Of a stretch of 64,000 nucleotides of DNA, positions 26,860-33,638 are shown in pieces. Source of the DNA: a virus; IMG/VR virus record IMGVR_UViG_3300042465_006864, positions 1-64,000 of that record; one strand, written 5' to 3'. Positions within the stretch are counted from its first letter, which is position 1, and each line of letters begins with the position of its first letter. The notes under the pieces are model-generated. The model made no database searches. It was not told where the DNA came from and saw only the letters and a list, made by a program, of their open reading frames with translations. A program made the position numbers and the translations under genes.

Positions 26860-27122
26860 TTTCAGCCAAAGTATCGCAGATAATTAGCGTCGATCTTTCA
26901 CCTTCCGAGGCAAAAGAGGTTGCGATCAAGTATATCTGTGCTGTTTTTGATTGGAAAGCATCTTATTCGATACGTGCAGATGGCGATAGCAGTGAAGATT
27001 GGGTGTTTCATAAAACGACTGTTTATTCTTCTCATTCCTTTGAGACTGAATTCAGAGTTCGAAAAGCAACCGAGCGAGACAAAATGATCTGTCAATTTAT
27101 TGAAGAAATGAAGAATACTTAA
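26856..27122 (+). CDS. Hypothetical protein
   Basis: 88 aa. LSPSEAKEVAIKYICAVFDW in the N-terminal half, then a beta hairpin and a C-terminal helix. Not recognised. Ends 26 nt before the amidase; the late promoter motif for the lysis genes lies between. Confidence 0.55.
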   Translation: MISAKVSQIISVDLSPSEAKEVAIKYICAVFDWKASYSIRADGDSSEDWVFHKTTVYSSHSFETEFRVRKATERDKMICQFIEEMKNT

Positions 27123-27130
27123 AAAAATAC

Positions 27131-27140
27131 GGTGTAAATA
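27131..27140 (+). promoter_or_regulatory. Late promoter motif of the amidase gene
   Basis: GGTGTAAATA, 7 nt before the GTG start at 27148. Confidence 0.65.
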
Positions 27141-27147
27141 TAGGGAA

Positions 27148-27750
27148 GTGAAAAACCTTTTCTCAAAACTTACAAGTTTACTTGGGGCGAAATCTTCGAC
27201 CCCAAGTTTGCCGCTTTCTAGCCCCAAGACACCAAATAAAATGCCTAATAAATATCCTGAAACAGTTGCTTTGTCACCTCAAACAAACGGACCACGCGCA
27301 CGTAAAATTGCTCCAAAAGCTATTGTTATGCATGATACCGAAGGCAATTACAACGGCTCTATTGATTGGACTAGCAAAATCAATAATCCATCGACTGGCG
27401 AAAGACTTTATGCTAGCTATCATTGCATTATTGCGCGTGACGGCAGACGCACAATCACGAATCGCGATGATAATAGAGCGTATCACGCTGGCGTAAGCTC
27501 GTTTAAAGGCATGACTAGCCTCAATAATTGCTCTATTGGTGTAGCATTTGAGCGTAGTTCATACACAGAACCACTACAAACTGCCGCAATTGAGTCTGCA
27601 ATTGAATATATCGTGCCGCTCATGAAGAAGTGGAATATCACTCTCGACATGGTTACTGACCACAGAACCATTGCTCCAAATCGCAAAAAAGATCTCAATC
27701 CAAAAGAATTTGCTAAATTTTACGAAGCGTTAAAAAAGCATTTTAAATAA
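27148..27750 (+). CDS. N-acetylmuramoyl-L-alanine amidase (endolysin)
   Basis: 200 aa, start GTG. After a basic about 45-residue N-terminus comes an Amidase_2 domain. VMHDTEGNYNG (His at about 60), RAYHAGVSSFKG, CSIGVAFERSS and VTDHRTIAPNRKKDLNP (about 170-187) supply the zinc His pair and the catalytic Tyr/Lys region of T7 lysozyme-like amidases. Cleaves the peptidoglycan stem peptide at lysis. Own late promoter upstream; the holin gene follows, also with a late promoter. Confidence 0.9.
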   Translation: MKNLFSKLTSLLGAKSSTPSLPLSSPKTPNKMPNKYPETVALSPQTNGPRARKIAPKAIVMHDTEGNYNGSIDWTSKINNPSTGERLYASYHCIIARDGRRTITNRDDNRAYHAGVSSFKGMTSLNNCSIGVAFERSSYTEPLQTAAIESAIEYIVPLMKKWNITLDMVTDHRTIAPNRKKDLNPKEFAKFYEALKKHFK

Positions 27751-27758
27751 AAAAATCT

Positions 27759-27768
27759 AGTGTAAATA
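27759..27768 (+). promoter_or_regulatory. Late promoter motif of the holin gene
   Basis: AGTGTAAATA, 7 nt before the ATG at 27776, with only 8 nt between the amidase stop and the motif. Confidence 0.7.
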
Positions 27769-27775
27769 GCTGCAA

Positions 27776-28093
27776 ATGGAGCCAGAAAAATCAATAATCA
27801 AGGAGTTTTTGGAGGGTGGTTGGGTCATTCCTCTGATCGGTGCGGCAGCAATGTTAGCTCGCTTATTGTCGGCTCAGAAAAAAATTGGTATGATTGAATA
27901 CGCAAAAAAGATCACCGCAGCGGCGATCTCTTCTTCTATTGCGTGGTTTATTTTGGAGCAGACAGATATTTCGTCGCTCTATAAAGCTATTTGTTATGGT
28001 ATTATCGGTGTCATTAGTCCAGAAATAATCAATGGAATCATCAAACTTGGCAAACGATTCCAAGAAGACCCCGAAAAATACATCAAAAAGTAA
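27776..28093 (+). CDS. Putative holin (LydA-like)
   Basis: 105 aa. Three predicted membrane segments: about 17-32 (VIPLIGAAAMLARLL), 46-62 (ITAAAISSSIAWFIL) and 68-92 (AICYGIIGVISPEIINGIIK), with a charged C-terminus. Size, topology and position directly after the endolysin fit a P1 LydA-type holin. Expected to permeabilise the inner membrane and release the amidase. Confidence 0.7.
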   Translation: MEPEKSIIKEFLEGGWVIPLIGAAAMLARLLSAQKKIGMIEYAKKITAAAISSSIAWFILEQTDISSLYKAICYGIIGVISPEIINGIIKLGKRFQEDPEKYIKK

Positions 28094-28696
28094 TTATCTT
28101 TTATAGTAATCAAAAAAACAAGTCATTACTTCCATATTGATATTACTGAAATGACTAGCAGGAAGTAGATTCTCTGGCACTAGATCATGCAGTTTCTCGC
28201 ATTCATACAAGCTTTTGCGGCGTGACCACCGTTTAGTCAGAAACACATACTGATAATAATACAAATAAGTATTCGCATTACGAGCATAGATTTCGGGGCT
28301 GGTGATATTAAATTTCTTGATTAAATTCAGCGCTCTGCGCTCACAATCCCTCTCTACGGCAATTACTTTGACAAACTCGTCCCATTGCCGCAATGACACC
28401 TTGCCCTTATCTAAGGCGCTCCAAATGTCTCCAGACTCATACCATGCTGGAATACGCTCAACTGCCTGTGTCAGATGAGCAAATTCGTGAATAAATATAG
28501 TATGAAAATTAGGATTCTTGGTAGCTACAACCATTTCATCTCCATCGCAAAAACCGCCGCACTTAAAATCTTTAAATGCTTCTTGTGATACGGTTTTGCG
28601 TGGAACTAACGTAATTGTTTTTTCGTGCTTTTGGCAATATTCATGCACATATTCTTTGAACTTTTCAAAGTTTTTGAGATTAATTTTCGCCCTCAT
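28094..28696 (-). CDS. Zinc metallopeptidase-like protein (HExxH)
   Basis: 200 aa. IFIHEFAHLTQAVE places HEFAH at residues 70-74, with a following ERDCERRALNLIKKF helix that could supply the third ligand. Resembles phage putative metallopeptidases annotated as SprT/ImmA-like; no signal peptide. Substrate unknown. Overlaps the next gene by 17 nt. Converges with the holin, both stops adjacent. Confidence 0.65.
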   Translation of the reverse strand: MRAKINLKNFEKFKEYVHEYCQKHEKTITLVPRKTVSQEAFKDFKCGGFCDGDEMVVATKNPNFHTIFIHEFAHLTQAVERIPAWYESGDIWSALDKGKVSLRQWDEFVKVIAVERDCERRALNLIKKFNITSPEIYARNANTYLYYYQYVFLTKRWSRRKSLYECEKLHDLVPENLLPASHFSNINMEVMTCFFDYYKR

Positions 28697-28964
28697 AAGT
28701 CACTATACCCAAAGCTTGAAATAAGTCTTTATCGCTTTTTGTCATCAGAGTCACGAAACATGGCGTAGAATCGCCAACGTAAGCGCCAATTTGATTGTAT
28801 TCAAAAAACTCTTCAGCTTCATCATACGACATTCCATCGTCTATTAGCTTTGCTAGAATTTTTCTTTTATCATAGCAAAGAATAGGGGGTCTGCCGAATT
28901 GCTCGACAACCCCCACAATGCATTTTTCATATCCGTCCATTTTCATAAATGGTTCTTCTGTCAT
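28680..28964 (-). CDS. Conserved phage protein of unknown function
   Basis: 94 aa. YEKCIVGVVEQFGRPPILCY, then DGMSYDEAEEFFEYNQIGAY and GDSTPCFV. The whole-protein pattern matches a widespread small phage family without known role. No promoter motif immediately upstream; tRNA loci lie just beyond. Confidence 0.6.
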   Translation of the reverse strand: MTEEPFMKMDGYEKCIVGVVEQFGRPPILCYDKRKILAKLIDDGMSYDEAEEFFEYNQIGAYVGDSTPCFVTLMTKSDKDLFQALGIVTYEGEN

Positions 28965-28994
28965 AAGCGTGTTTTGTTTTGTTATTGAAGTTGG

Positions 28995-29086
28995 CTAGCT
29001 GTGTAGGATTTGAACCCACATACTCCATTGAAGAGGAGATCTTAGTCCACGCAAGCATTAACGCCAGCATTTTAGATCAACAGCTA
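28995..29086 (-). tRNA. Atypical tRNA-like gene, anticodon not assignable
   Basis: Minus strand. A 7-bp acceptor stem (TAGCTGT with ACAGCTA), a T arm GTGGG-TTCAAAT-CCTAC and a G at the discriminator position are clear. A CTCC/GGAG hairpin at about 29015-29030 looks like a class II variable arm. The D arm and anticodon arm do not fold canonically; about 40 nt lie where 33 are expected. G73 and a long arm would suit tRNA-Ser, but no serine anticodon sits in a proper loop. May be degenerate or carry an insertion. Confidence 0.5.
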
Positions 29087-29097
29087 ATAGAAAATTA

Positions 29098-29168
29098 TTG
29101 CGGGAACGGGGGTCGAACCCGTAGCTCTAGCTTATGAGACTCGCATGTTACCATTACACTATCCCGCG
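29098..29168 (-). tRNA. tRNA-Met (CAT), initiator-like acceptor
   Basis: 71 nt. Acceptor CGCGGGA/TCCCGCA has a C1-A72 mismatch, the mark of bacterial initiator tRNA, and the same CGCGGG start as E. coli tRNA-fMet. T arm ACGGG-TTCGACC-CCCGT; anticodon loop CTCATAA. The anticodon stem lacks the three G-C pairs of true initiators and has one mismatch. CCA not encoded. Could be initiator, elongator or, if modified, Ile(ATA) decoder. Confidence 0.75.
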
Positions 29169-29197
29169 ATTTATTATAAGTTTTTTTGTGGTTGTTT

Positions 29198-29719
29198 TCA
29201 GTTGAATCTTCCCCTACCCATGTTTTCTTTTGCGGGTAAAGGTCTGATGTTCGAGTAATGCATTAGAGTTTTTAGCTCTTCAATATCATTTGCGGAAATT
29301 AAACATTTAATATGGTCAAAATGCCAAGTATCTCTACCTCTGTTTTCCCAAGTCATGTGATCTGTTAATTGATTTTGTATATAAGATTTAAATCCAGCAA
29401 AATCAATGCCAAAATATTGCTTCATACTTTGAGACATGTGACCATGTTTTGCCAATTTGTTTAAATCGTTTCTGATTTTAATAATCATTTTAACGAAGTC
29501 GCTCGAATGATAATGCAATTTGTCTTTTTGTCTTTTTGTTTCGCGATATTTTCTACGAAGTTCTTTTCTCGCAATTTCGTTTTCTTTATTGTATTGTAAA
29601 TATCTTTTGCGACAGCATTCTTTGCAAGGACTAGAAAGATAGCTATTTCCATTCTTAATAGAAATTAAACGGAATTCACTTTCGTTTTTCAATTGATCAC
29701 ATTTTTTACAGAGTTTCAT
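29198..29719 (-). CDS. HNH-like endonuclease with N-terminal zinc ribbon
   Basis: 173 aa. CKKCDQLK and CKECC near the N-terminus form a CxxC...CxxC finger (residues 4-35). The C-terminal WHFDHIKCLISAND and LMHYSNIRPLPAKENM resemble the HNH core of phage homing-type endonucleases (DH...N..PL...N). Located beside two tRNA loci, like the two other HNH genes of this window, which suggests an invasive intron-less homing gene. Confidence 0.75.
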   Translation of the reverse strand: MKLCKKCDQLKNESEFRLISIKNGNSYLSSPCKECCRKRYLQYNKENEIARKELRRKYRETKRQKDKLHYHSSDFVKMIIKIRNDLNKLAKHGHMSQSMKQYFGIDFAGFKSYIQNQLTDHMTWENRGRDTWHFDHIKCLISANDIEELKTLMHYSNIRPLPAKENMGRGRFN

Positions 29720-29723
29720 AATG

Positions 29724-29924
29724 TTAGCTACAATATTTGTCTCGCATGTTCATGAGTGAAAGTCTATCATCTAGTAGTTGATTGATTGTTGCCATCCACT
29801 TTGATTTTTTATCTACAGGAGCGTCATCCCATCCTTCTTTTGCCATAGACAGTTTATCGTCAATGGATTTGATAGATGCCAAAACGTCACCAGTTGTAAC
29901 ATTGTAGTCTTCGTTAATCTTCAT
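29724..29924 (-). CDS. Hypothetical protein
   Basis: 66 aa, alpha-helical, with a clear amphipathic central part (ASIKSIDDKLSMAKEGWDDA). No recognised family. Overlaps the preceding gene by 11 nt and ends 4 nt before the HNH gene. Confidence 0.5.
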   Translation of the reverse strand: MKINEDYNVTTGDVLASIKSIDDKLSMAKEGWDDAPVDKKSKWMATINQLLDDRLSLMNMRDKYCS

Positions 29925-30123
29925 TGTTTTGCGGTAGAGAGTTGTAGAAATATTCTGTTGCTGATTTTAAGGCGGGAAGAGAATGTATTTTTTGATTATA
30001 GTCGCGCAAGTGCAACTCCATCAAATAAGTAAATGCAATATCGCTTTTAGACATTCGTTGTAGTGATCGCCTTGCTTTCCAATACATCCACCAGTCCCAT
30101 TTATTGATTATCCAGTTTTTCAT
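29914..30123 (-). CDS. Hypothetical protein
   Basis: 69 aa from ATG 30123 (MKNWIINKWDWWMYWKARRS); the frame is open further upstream to 30186, but the ATG overlaps the stop of a tiny gene (ATGA), the usual junction here. Very Trp-rich basic N-terminus, then helices. Function unknown. Confidence 0.5.
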   Translation of the reverse strand: MKNWIINKWDWWMYWKARRSLQRMSKSDIAFTYLMELHLRDYNQKIHSLPALKSATEYFYNSLPQNNED

Positions 30124-30215
30124 GGTGTTGAAAGAAATAAGATAGCAATAACTCCAAACATAACACACGTAATAAGTGCGTCCCATCCATTAGTTGTTGA
30201 AAGTAGTATGTCCAT
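30120..30215 (-). CDS. Putative 31-aa membrane peptide
   Basis: MDILLSTTNGWDALITCVMF then GVIAILFLSTP: one hydrophobic helix from about residue 12 to 29. It is directly downstream of a good early promoter and its TGA overlaps the next ATG, which supports translation. Confidence 0.45.
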   Translation of the reverse strand: MDILLSTTNGWDALITCVMFGVIAILFLSTP

Positions 30216-30231
30216 AATCTTGTGCGGGGCT

Positions 30232-30260
30232 ATTTAAACAGATAGATTAACACTTGTCAA
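30232..30260 (-). promoter_or_regulatory. Early sigma-70-type promoter
   Basis: Minus strand TTGACA (30255-30260), 17 bp, TTAAAT (30232-30237), 16 nt before the ATG at 30215; GC-rich AGCCCCGC follows the -10. Confidence 0.65.
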
Positions 30261-30261
30261 G

Positions 30262-30606
30262 TTATTTTTGCACCTTTTCTACTTTGACTCTTGTAATGCC
30301 TTTGTGTTTGAAGTCGAGAGATGTTGCTGCGGCGAGAGAAACGTCAATTACTCTGCCCGAAATAAATGGTCCTCTGTCATTTATCCTTACAATAACAGAT
30401 CGACCATTTGATAAGTTTGTTACTTTCGCGATTGCGCCGAAAGGTAATGTTCTATGTGCAGCGGTTAGCTTTGTATCATTGAGTCTTTCGCCGCTCGCAG
30501 TAATTGATCCCCTGTTTGTTTTCACAGAGTAAAAAGAAGCTTTTCCATACTCCAAAGCATTCGCTAACATTGTCGTGGCTAATAGTGCCAATAGTGTTTT
30601 TTTCAT
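30262..30606 (-). CDS. RlpA-like double-psi beta-barrel protein, secreted
   Basis: 114 aa. Signal peptide at residues 1-17 ([17 protein letters not shown]). The mature part is one double-psi beta-barrel: [61 protein letters not shown] and NDRG with the conserved Asp suggest the lytic transglycosylase core of RlpA; there is no SPOR domain. Likely acts on peptidoglycan in the periplasm, in lysis or cell-wall remodelling. Linked by ATGA to the thioredoxin-like gene. Confidence 0.85.
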   Translation of the reverse strand: MKKTLLALLATTMLANALEYGKASFYSVKTNRGSITASGERLNDTKLTAAHRTLPFGAIAKVTNLSNGRSVIVRINDRGPFISGRVIDVSLAAATSLDFKHKGITRVKVEKVQK

Positions 30607-30839
30607 TGTTTTAAATTGTTGTAAATATCTTCTACGCCTGTAATTCGCTCGATCTCATTTCCCTGATCATCTTCGATAATAAGCATCGGAACATTTCTAA
30701 TGCTTTTTTCACGAAACCAAGGAATGTTTTCGGGTTCATTCATGCTTTTTATATTCACGGATATTGCAGATTTTTCCAGTCTTGCTTTGAGCAAGTGACA
30801 TGGACCGCAAGTTGCGCTCGTTGCTAGTGTTTTTTTCAT
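30603..30839 (-). CDS. Thioredoxin/glutaredoxin-like protein
   Basis: 78 aa. The redox-active CGPC is at residues 11-14 of [17 protein letters not shown], and [20 protein letters not shown] provides the cis-Pro strand and following hairpin. A minimal thioredoxin fold. May reduce ribonucleotide reductase or another phage enzyme; cytosolic, as the short N-terminus is a beta strand rather than a signal peptide. Overlaps the RlpA-like gene start. Confidence 0.75.
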   Translation of the reverse strand: MKKTLATSATCGPCHLLKARLEKSAISVNIKSMNEPENIPWFREKSIRNVPMLIIEDDQGNEIERITGVEDIYNNLKQ

Positions 30840-30851
30840 TTTTTATTTATT

Positions 30852-31067
30852 TTATTGTTCTCGACTCCATTCACAGCAAGGTAAATGTCTTCCATTTTCA
30901 TCCATTGCATACTCCCAATTGTTATCATCTGTGCTTTCCCAATCGCCATCTATCGGCTCCATATTACAGGAACACTTTCGTGGCACACAGTCGTCACAGG
31001 CGCATTCTCCATTAGGCATATAAACCCATGTAGCTTCTACCTTTTGACAGTATGAACATTTAGCCAT
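30852..31067 (-). CDS. Cys-rich putative zinc-binding protein
   Basis: 71 aa with ten Cys in CxxC-type pairs: CSYCQK, CACDDC, CSCN and CCEW. Two treble-clef-like zinc sites are plausible. An acidic segment (GDWESTDDNNWEYAM) separates them. Role unknown. Confidence 0.55.
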   Translation of the reverse strand: MAKCSYCQKVEATWVYMPNGECACDDCVPRKCSCNMEPIDGDWESTDDNNWEYAMDENGRHLPCCEWSREQ

Positions 31068-31068
31068 A

Positions 31069-31347
31069 TTACTCGTATACGATAATTGTTTTTTCTACAG
31101 GGAATACTTCGGGGATAGAGACTTCATCTTCCCATTCATAAGGCGATTCATCTTGCATTTCGGTTGCGCCAACTCGATAATTGAGCTTGAAAAATTTACC
31201 ATCAGAAATCCGCTTGGCAATTTTTTCATAACAAATTGACCATCGGGTTGTGTCTGTAATCTCTAATGTTACAGTTTCGAATAATTCGTGGTCGCCATAA
31301 GCAATTAGTCTTGCTTCTTTTGCTTTTAGTGTTAATGTTTCTTTCAT
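31069..31347 (-). CDS. Hypothetical protein
   Basis: 92 aa, beta-strand rich, acidic C-terminus. MKETLTLKAKEARLIAYGDH at the start. No family recognised. Next gene downstream starts 1 nt after its stop. Confidence 0.5.
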   Translation of the reverse strand: MKETLTLKAKEARLIAYGDHELFETVTLEITDTTRWSICYEKIAKRISDGKFFKLNYRVGATEMQDESPYEWEDEVSIPEVFPVEKTIIVYE

Positions 31348-31349
31348 AT

Positions 31350-31541
31350 TTATTTTGTTTTTAGTTTTTGTTTTAATTGTTTTTTAAGTTCTTTGTTTTC
31401 TTTTCTCAACTTTGCAATTTCATCCGCTGCGCGGGGAATATTTTGACGAATTGTTTCTAACTCATTTTCAATGATTCGAATTGATTGCGACAATTTGTTG
31501 TAATGACGTAAAATATCAAGAATATCAAGGTCTTTTTTCAT
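31350..31541 (-). CDS. Small coiled-coil protein
   Basis: 63 aa, almost wholly helical with heptad Leu/Ile pattern (LRHYNKLSQSIRIIENELET, IAKLRKENKELKKQLKQKL). Likely an oligomeric coiled coil. ATG overlaps the RNA ligase stop (ATGA). Confidence 0.55.
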   Translation of the reverse strand: MKKDLDILDILRHYNKLSQSIRIIENELETIRQNIPRAADEIAKLRKENKELKKQLKQKLKTK

Positions 31542-32629
31542 AATTCTAAAATCTTCTCCATTGCTTTGCGCACGATTTTATCATCAATGTCACGCTTGTC
31601 AAGCAAAATAAATGCAATCGCAGTCTTCCAATCGCGGAACTCTTCTTGAATTGCCATTGCTTGTTCTTTGCGATTGGAATAATCACGAATAAATAACATC
31701 CTCTGGTTGATATTGTCTACGCACTTTACGAATTTGGCATAGGCATCAGTGATTTCTTGGATAAACGGCTTGCACTTCTCTGCGATTTCATAATCCAAAA
31801 GCGTTTCGATATATTTATAAAAGTCCTTATAATTTGTGAACTTTGGTGATTGCATAAATACATCTAAAACATTATTAATGGTTTTAATTCCCGTTGCTAA
31901 TTTATGAAGTTCACAATATTCGTCTGCCTTAATTTTTTTGAGGATTTGACCATTTGGAGAATATAGAACGACACCCTCCTTACCTTTCCAAGCAGAAACA
32001 TCCATGATACATTCTTCAACAGAATCGTATTGGTATCTATCTGGACGATCAAATTGATATTGAGAAGCGCATATATCTAAATATTTTTGACTATAGTAAC
32101 AGCCTTCTTCATTTGACACTATACCAACTAAAGTTAATTTATACTCATCAGATTCTCTCAATACGATGATATTCGAGGGAGTAGTCCATTCAAAGAGCCA
32201 CGATTGTTCTAGCGCTGATATGCCGTCGAAAGCATCGTTGTTTTTAAAAAATTGCTTATACTTCTCCACCAGCAAATCTATTTCATAACCATTGGGCAGT
32301 AAACGAGCATTCACAGTGCCGCGAGTTCTAATTATCCACTGACCTTTGTATCGAGAAACGATTAAAAGACTACCATCCAACTTGTGTCTCGCTTCAAATT
32401 TCCAACAATCTTTCCATGGTTCAAATGCTGGTTGCTCTCCAAAGTTAGTGAATTTGCGAAATCCTTGGCTGATTACGAAATTATCAAATTTACGCACCAC
32501 ACAAGAACGGAAACGAGCATTTTCATCGTTCCATTTAACACTCATGTCTTTCGGCGTAATGAGCCAACATTCGTCACCAGCGATGACGCAATCTTTGTAA
32601 TTAAATTCTTCTTTGTTTGGTAGTTTCAT
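31538..32629 (-). CDS. RNA ligase (T4 Rnl1/RNA_ligase-like)
   Basis: 363 aa from ATG 32629, which follows the previous stop closely; an in-frame ATG at 32650 would overlap that gene. Nucleotidyltransferase motifs: I = ARHKLDGS with nucleophile Lys83, Ia/III = IIRTRGT and SWLFEWTTPSNIIVL, IV = GKEGVVLY, V = LKKIKAD. Joins RNA 5'-phosphate to 3'-OH using ATP. A likely role is repair of tRNAs cut by host anticodon nucleases, since the phage carries kinase-like and HAD-phosphatase genes and its own tRNAs; that role is inferred. Confidence 0.85.
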   Translation of the reverse strand: MKLPNKEEFNYKDCVIAGDECWLITPKDMSVKWNDENARFRSCVVRKFDNFVISQGFRKFTNFGEQPAFEPWKDCWKFEARHKLDGSLLIVSRYKGQWIIRTRGTVNARLLPNGYEIDLLVEKYKQFFKNNDAFDGISALEQSWLFEWTTPSNIIVLRESDEYKLTLVGIVSNEEGCYYSQKYLDICASQYQFDRPDRYQYDSVEECIMDVSAWKGKEGVVLYSPNGQILKKIKADEYCELHKLATGIKTINNVLDVFMQSPKFTNYKDFYKYIETLLDYEIAEKCKPFIQEITDAYAKFVKCVDNINQRMLFIRDYSNRKEQAMAIQEEFRDWKTAIAFILLDKRDIDDKIVRKAMEKILEL

Positions 32630-32630
32630 A

Positions 32631-33020
32631 TTAATAACTGATTTCTCCAAGTCGATCGTATACGCTTTTATTTCTTTTCGTCGATTCGATGATCACGACC
32701 TTTTTTCTGTTCTTACCATACCATTCTTTTTCTCCCTTTTCATCTAGGTATCGGTTTGGGAATTCCCACTCTTCCGTTTTAATTTGCTCTTTGATGATCT
32801 GATCAAGATGCTGTTGAACATCAGCGGGGATTTCCCAAGATTTGTATTGTTGTTTCCACTCCATTTCAATACAGAAACGAATATGTTCTGCGCATCGTTT
32901 CACCAATTCACATTCCACAATTCCAATGTTCATCCAATCTTCAACAAGACCATTCCACATTTTGATTTCGGGATTGCCTTTGATTTTTTGCAACTGTTCG
33001 ATTAATTGATTTTTTCTCAC
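32631..33020 (-). CDS. Hypothetical protein with leaderless GTG start
   Basis: 129 aa. The start GTG at 33020 is only 6 nt after the -10 box of a consensus early promoter. Mostly helical: an N-terminal MRKNQLIEQLQKIKGNPEIK that resembles the beginning of many small phage proteins binding nucleotide-related partners, then a basic C-terminus. Function not recognised. Confidence 0.6.
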   Translation of the reverse strand: MRKNQLIEQLQKIKGNPEIKMWNGLVEDWMNIGIVECELVKRCAEHIRFCIEMEWKQQYKSWEIPADVQQHLDQIIKEQIKTEEWEFPNRYLDEKGEKEWYGKNRKKVVIIESTKRNKSVYDRLGEISY

Positions 33021-33026
33021 GCGCCA

Positions 33027-33055
33027 AAAGTATATTAATACCGATGACTTGTCAA
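33027..33055 (-). promoter_or_regulatory. Early promoter, leaderless GTG start
   Basis: Minus strand TTGACA (33050-33055), 17 bp, TACTTT (33027-33032), then TGGCGC and the GTG at 33020. Confidence 0.75.
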
Positions 33056-33063
33056 CAAAAAAA

Positions 33064-33110
33064 ACTGAGCCAGAGTATTTTATTTCTCTAGCTCAGTGGG
33101 ATTTTTTAAT
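33064..33110. terminator. Bidirectional rho-independent terminator
   Basis: ACTGAGC (33064-33070) pairs with GCTCAGT (33091-33097), extended by AGAG/CTCT inside. A-run upstream and T-run downstream let it work on both strands; it ends the late unit of 33123-33320 on the minus strand. Confidence 0.75.
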
Positions 33111-33122
33111 CTATTTTAATGA

Positions 33123-33320
33123 TTATTTTTGCTTAGCTTTACCAAAGTTCAAAGCGACAATATCGACTACTTTGTAGACTTTGGACCAAGTGCTTCCAGC
33201 TTTAGGTGTCGGAGTCACAGCAGCCACAGCAGAAGCTAGTGCGACAGCGCTTGTTACCACTGGAAACCATGGGTAAGCTTTAACAATATCCAAGACGATA
33301 GGAATAAGTACTTCTGTCAT
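33123..33320 (-). CDS. Putative small holin-like membrane protein
   Basis: 65 aa. One hydrophobic segment about 16-36 (PWFPVVTSAVALASAVAAV), then TPTPKAGSTWSKVYKVVD and a basic tail (FGKAKQK). Such one-helix proteins are common in phages near lysis genes, and a late promoter motif lies 5 nt upstream. Pinholin, antiholin or minor virion membrane protein are possible; family not certain. Confidence 0.55.
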   Translation of the reverse strand: MTEVLIPIVLDIVKAYPWFPVVTSAVALASAVAAVTPTPKAGSTWSKVYKVVDIVALNFGKAKQK

Positions 33321-33325
33321 GTCTA

Positions 33326-33335
33326 TTTTTACACT
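33326..33335 (-). promoter_or_regulatory. Late promoter motif
   Basis: Minus strand AGTGTAAAAA, 5 nt before the ATG at 33320. Confidence 0.65.
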
Positions 33336-33345
33336 TAAAAATTGA

Positions 33346-33600
33346 TTAAATGGGATTTTTTTTCATCATGACGGTTGCATGACAAATGCGCCTATTATAT
33401 TCAGCATAAGAAATTGGCGTTTCAATTGTAACACCATCGTTATCTCTGAACCCATCAGGATCTAAAATAATGATTTCATCAAGCTGCGCCCATTCGATTG
33501 CTGTCTTTTTTGCAAAAGCTTTATCCCAATTTTCGCGACCTTGTTTTGAAAGAATTTTGCTCTTTATCTCGTCGCCTGTAATGTTATTTTTTGTAGCCAT
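33346..33600 (-). CDS. Hypothetical protein
   Basis: 84 aa from ATG 33600 (MATKNNITGDEIKSK). A longer in-frame start at 33633 lies inside the rIIB terminator hairpin and is rejected. Contains AQLDEIIILDPDGFRDNDGV, a beta-hairpin acidic loop. Unrecognised; lies between the rIIB terminator and a late promoter. Confidence 0.55.
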   Translation of the reverse strand: MATKNNITGDEIKSKILSKQGRENWDKAFAKKTAIEWAQLDEIIILDPDGFRDNDGVTIETPISYAEYNRRICHATVMMKKNPI

Positions 33601-33609
33601 AAGTAATTT

Positions 33610-33636
33610 ATGAGGGGGCTTTCGCCCCCTCATTTT
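33610..33636 (-). terminator. Terminator-like hairpin after rIIB
   Basis: Perfect 10-bp stem ATGAGGGGGC/GCCCCCTCAT with a GAAA loop on the minus strand, 3 nt after the rIIB stop. The T-run is better on the plus side; on the minus strand only AAATT follows, so it may act as a stabilising 3' end or weak terminator. Confidence 0.6.
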
Positions 33637-33638
33637 AG

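Noticed and set aside
33601-33633. Longer N-terminus for 33346-33600
   Set aside because: It would be translated from a terminator-like hairpin; the ATG at 33600 is just outside it.
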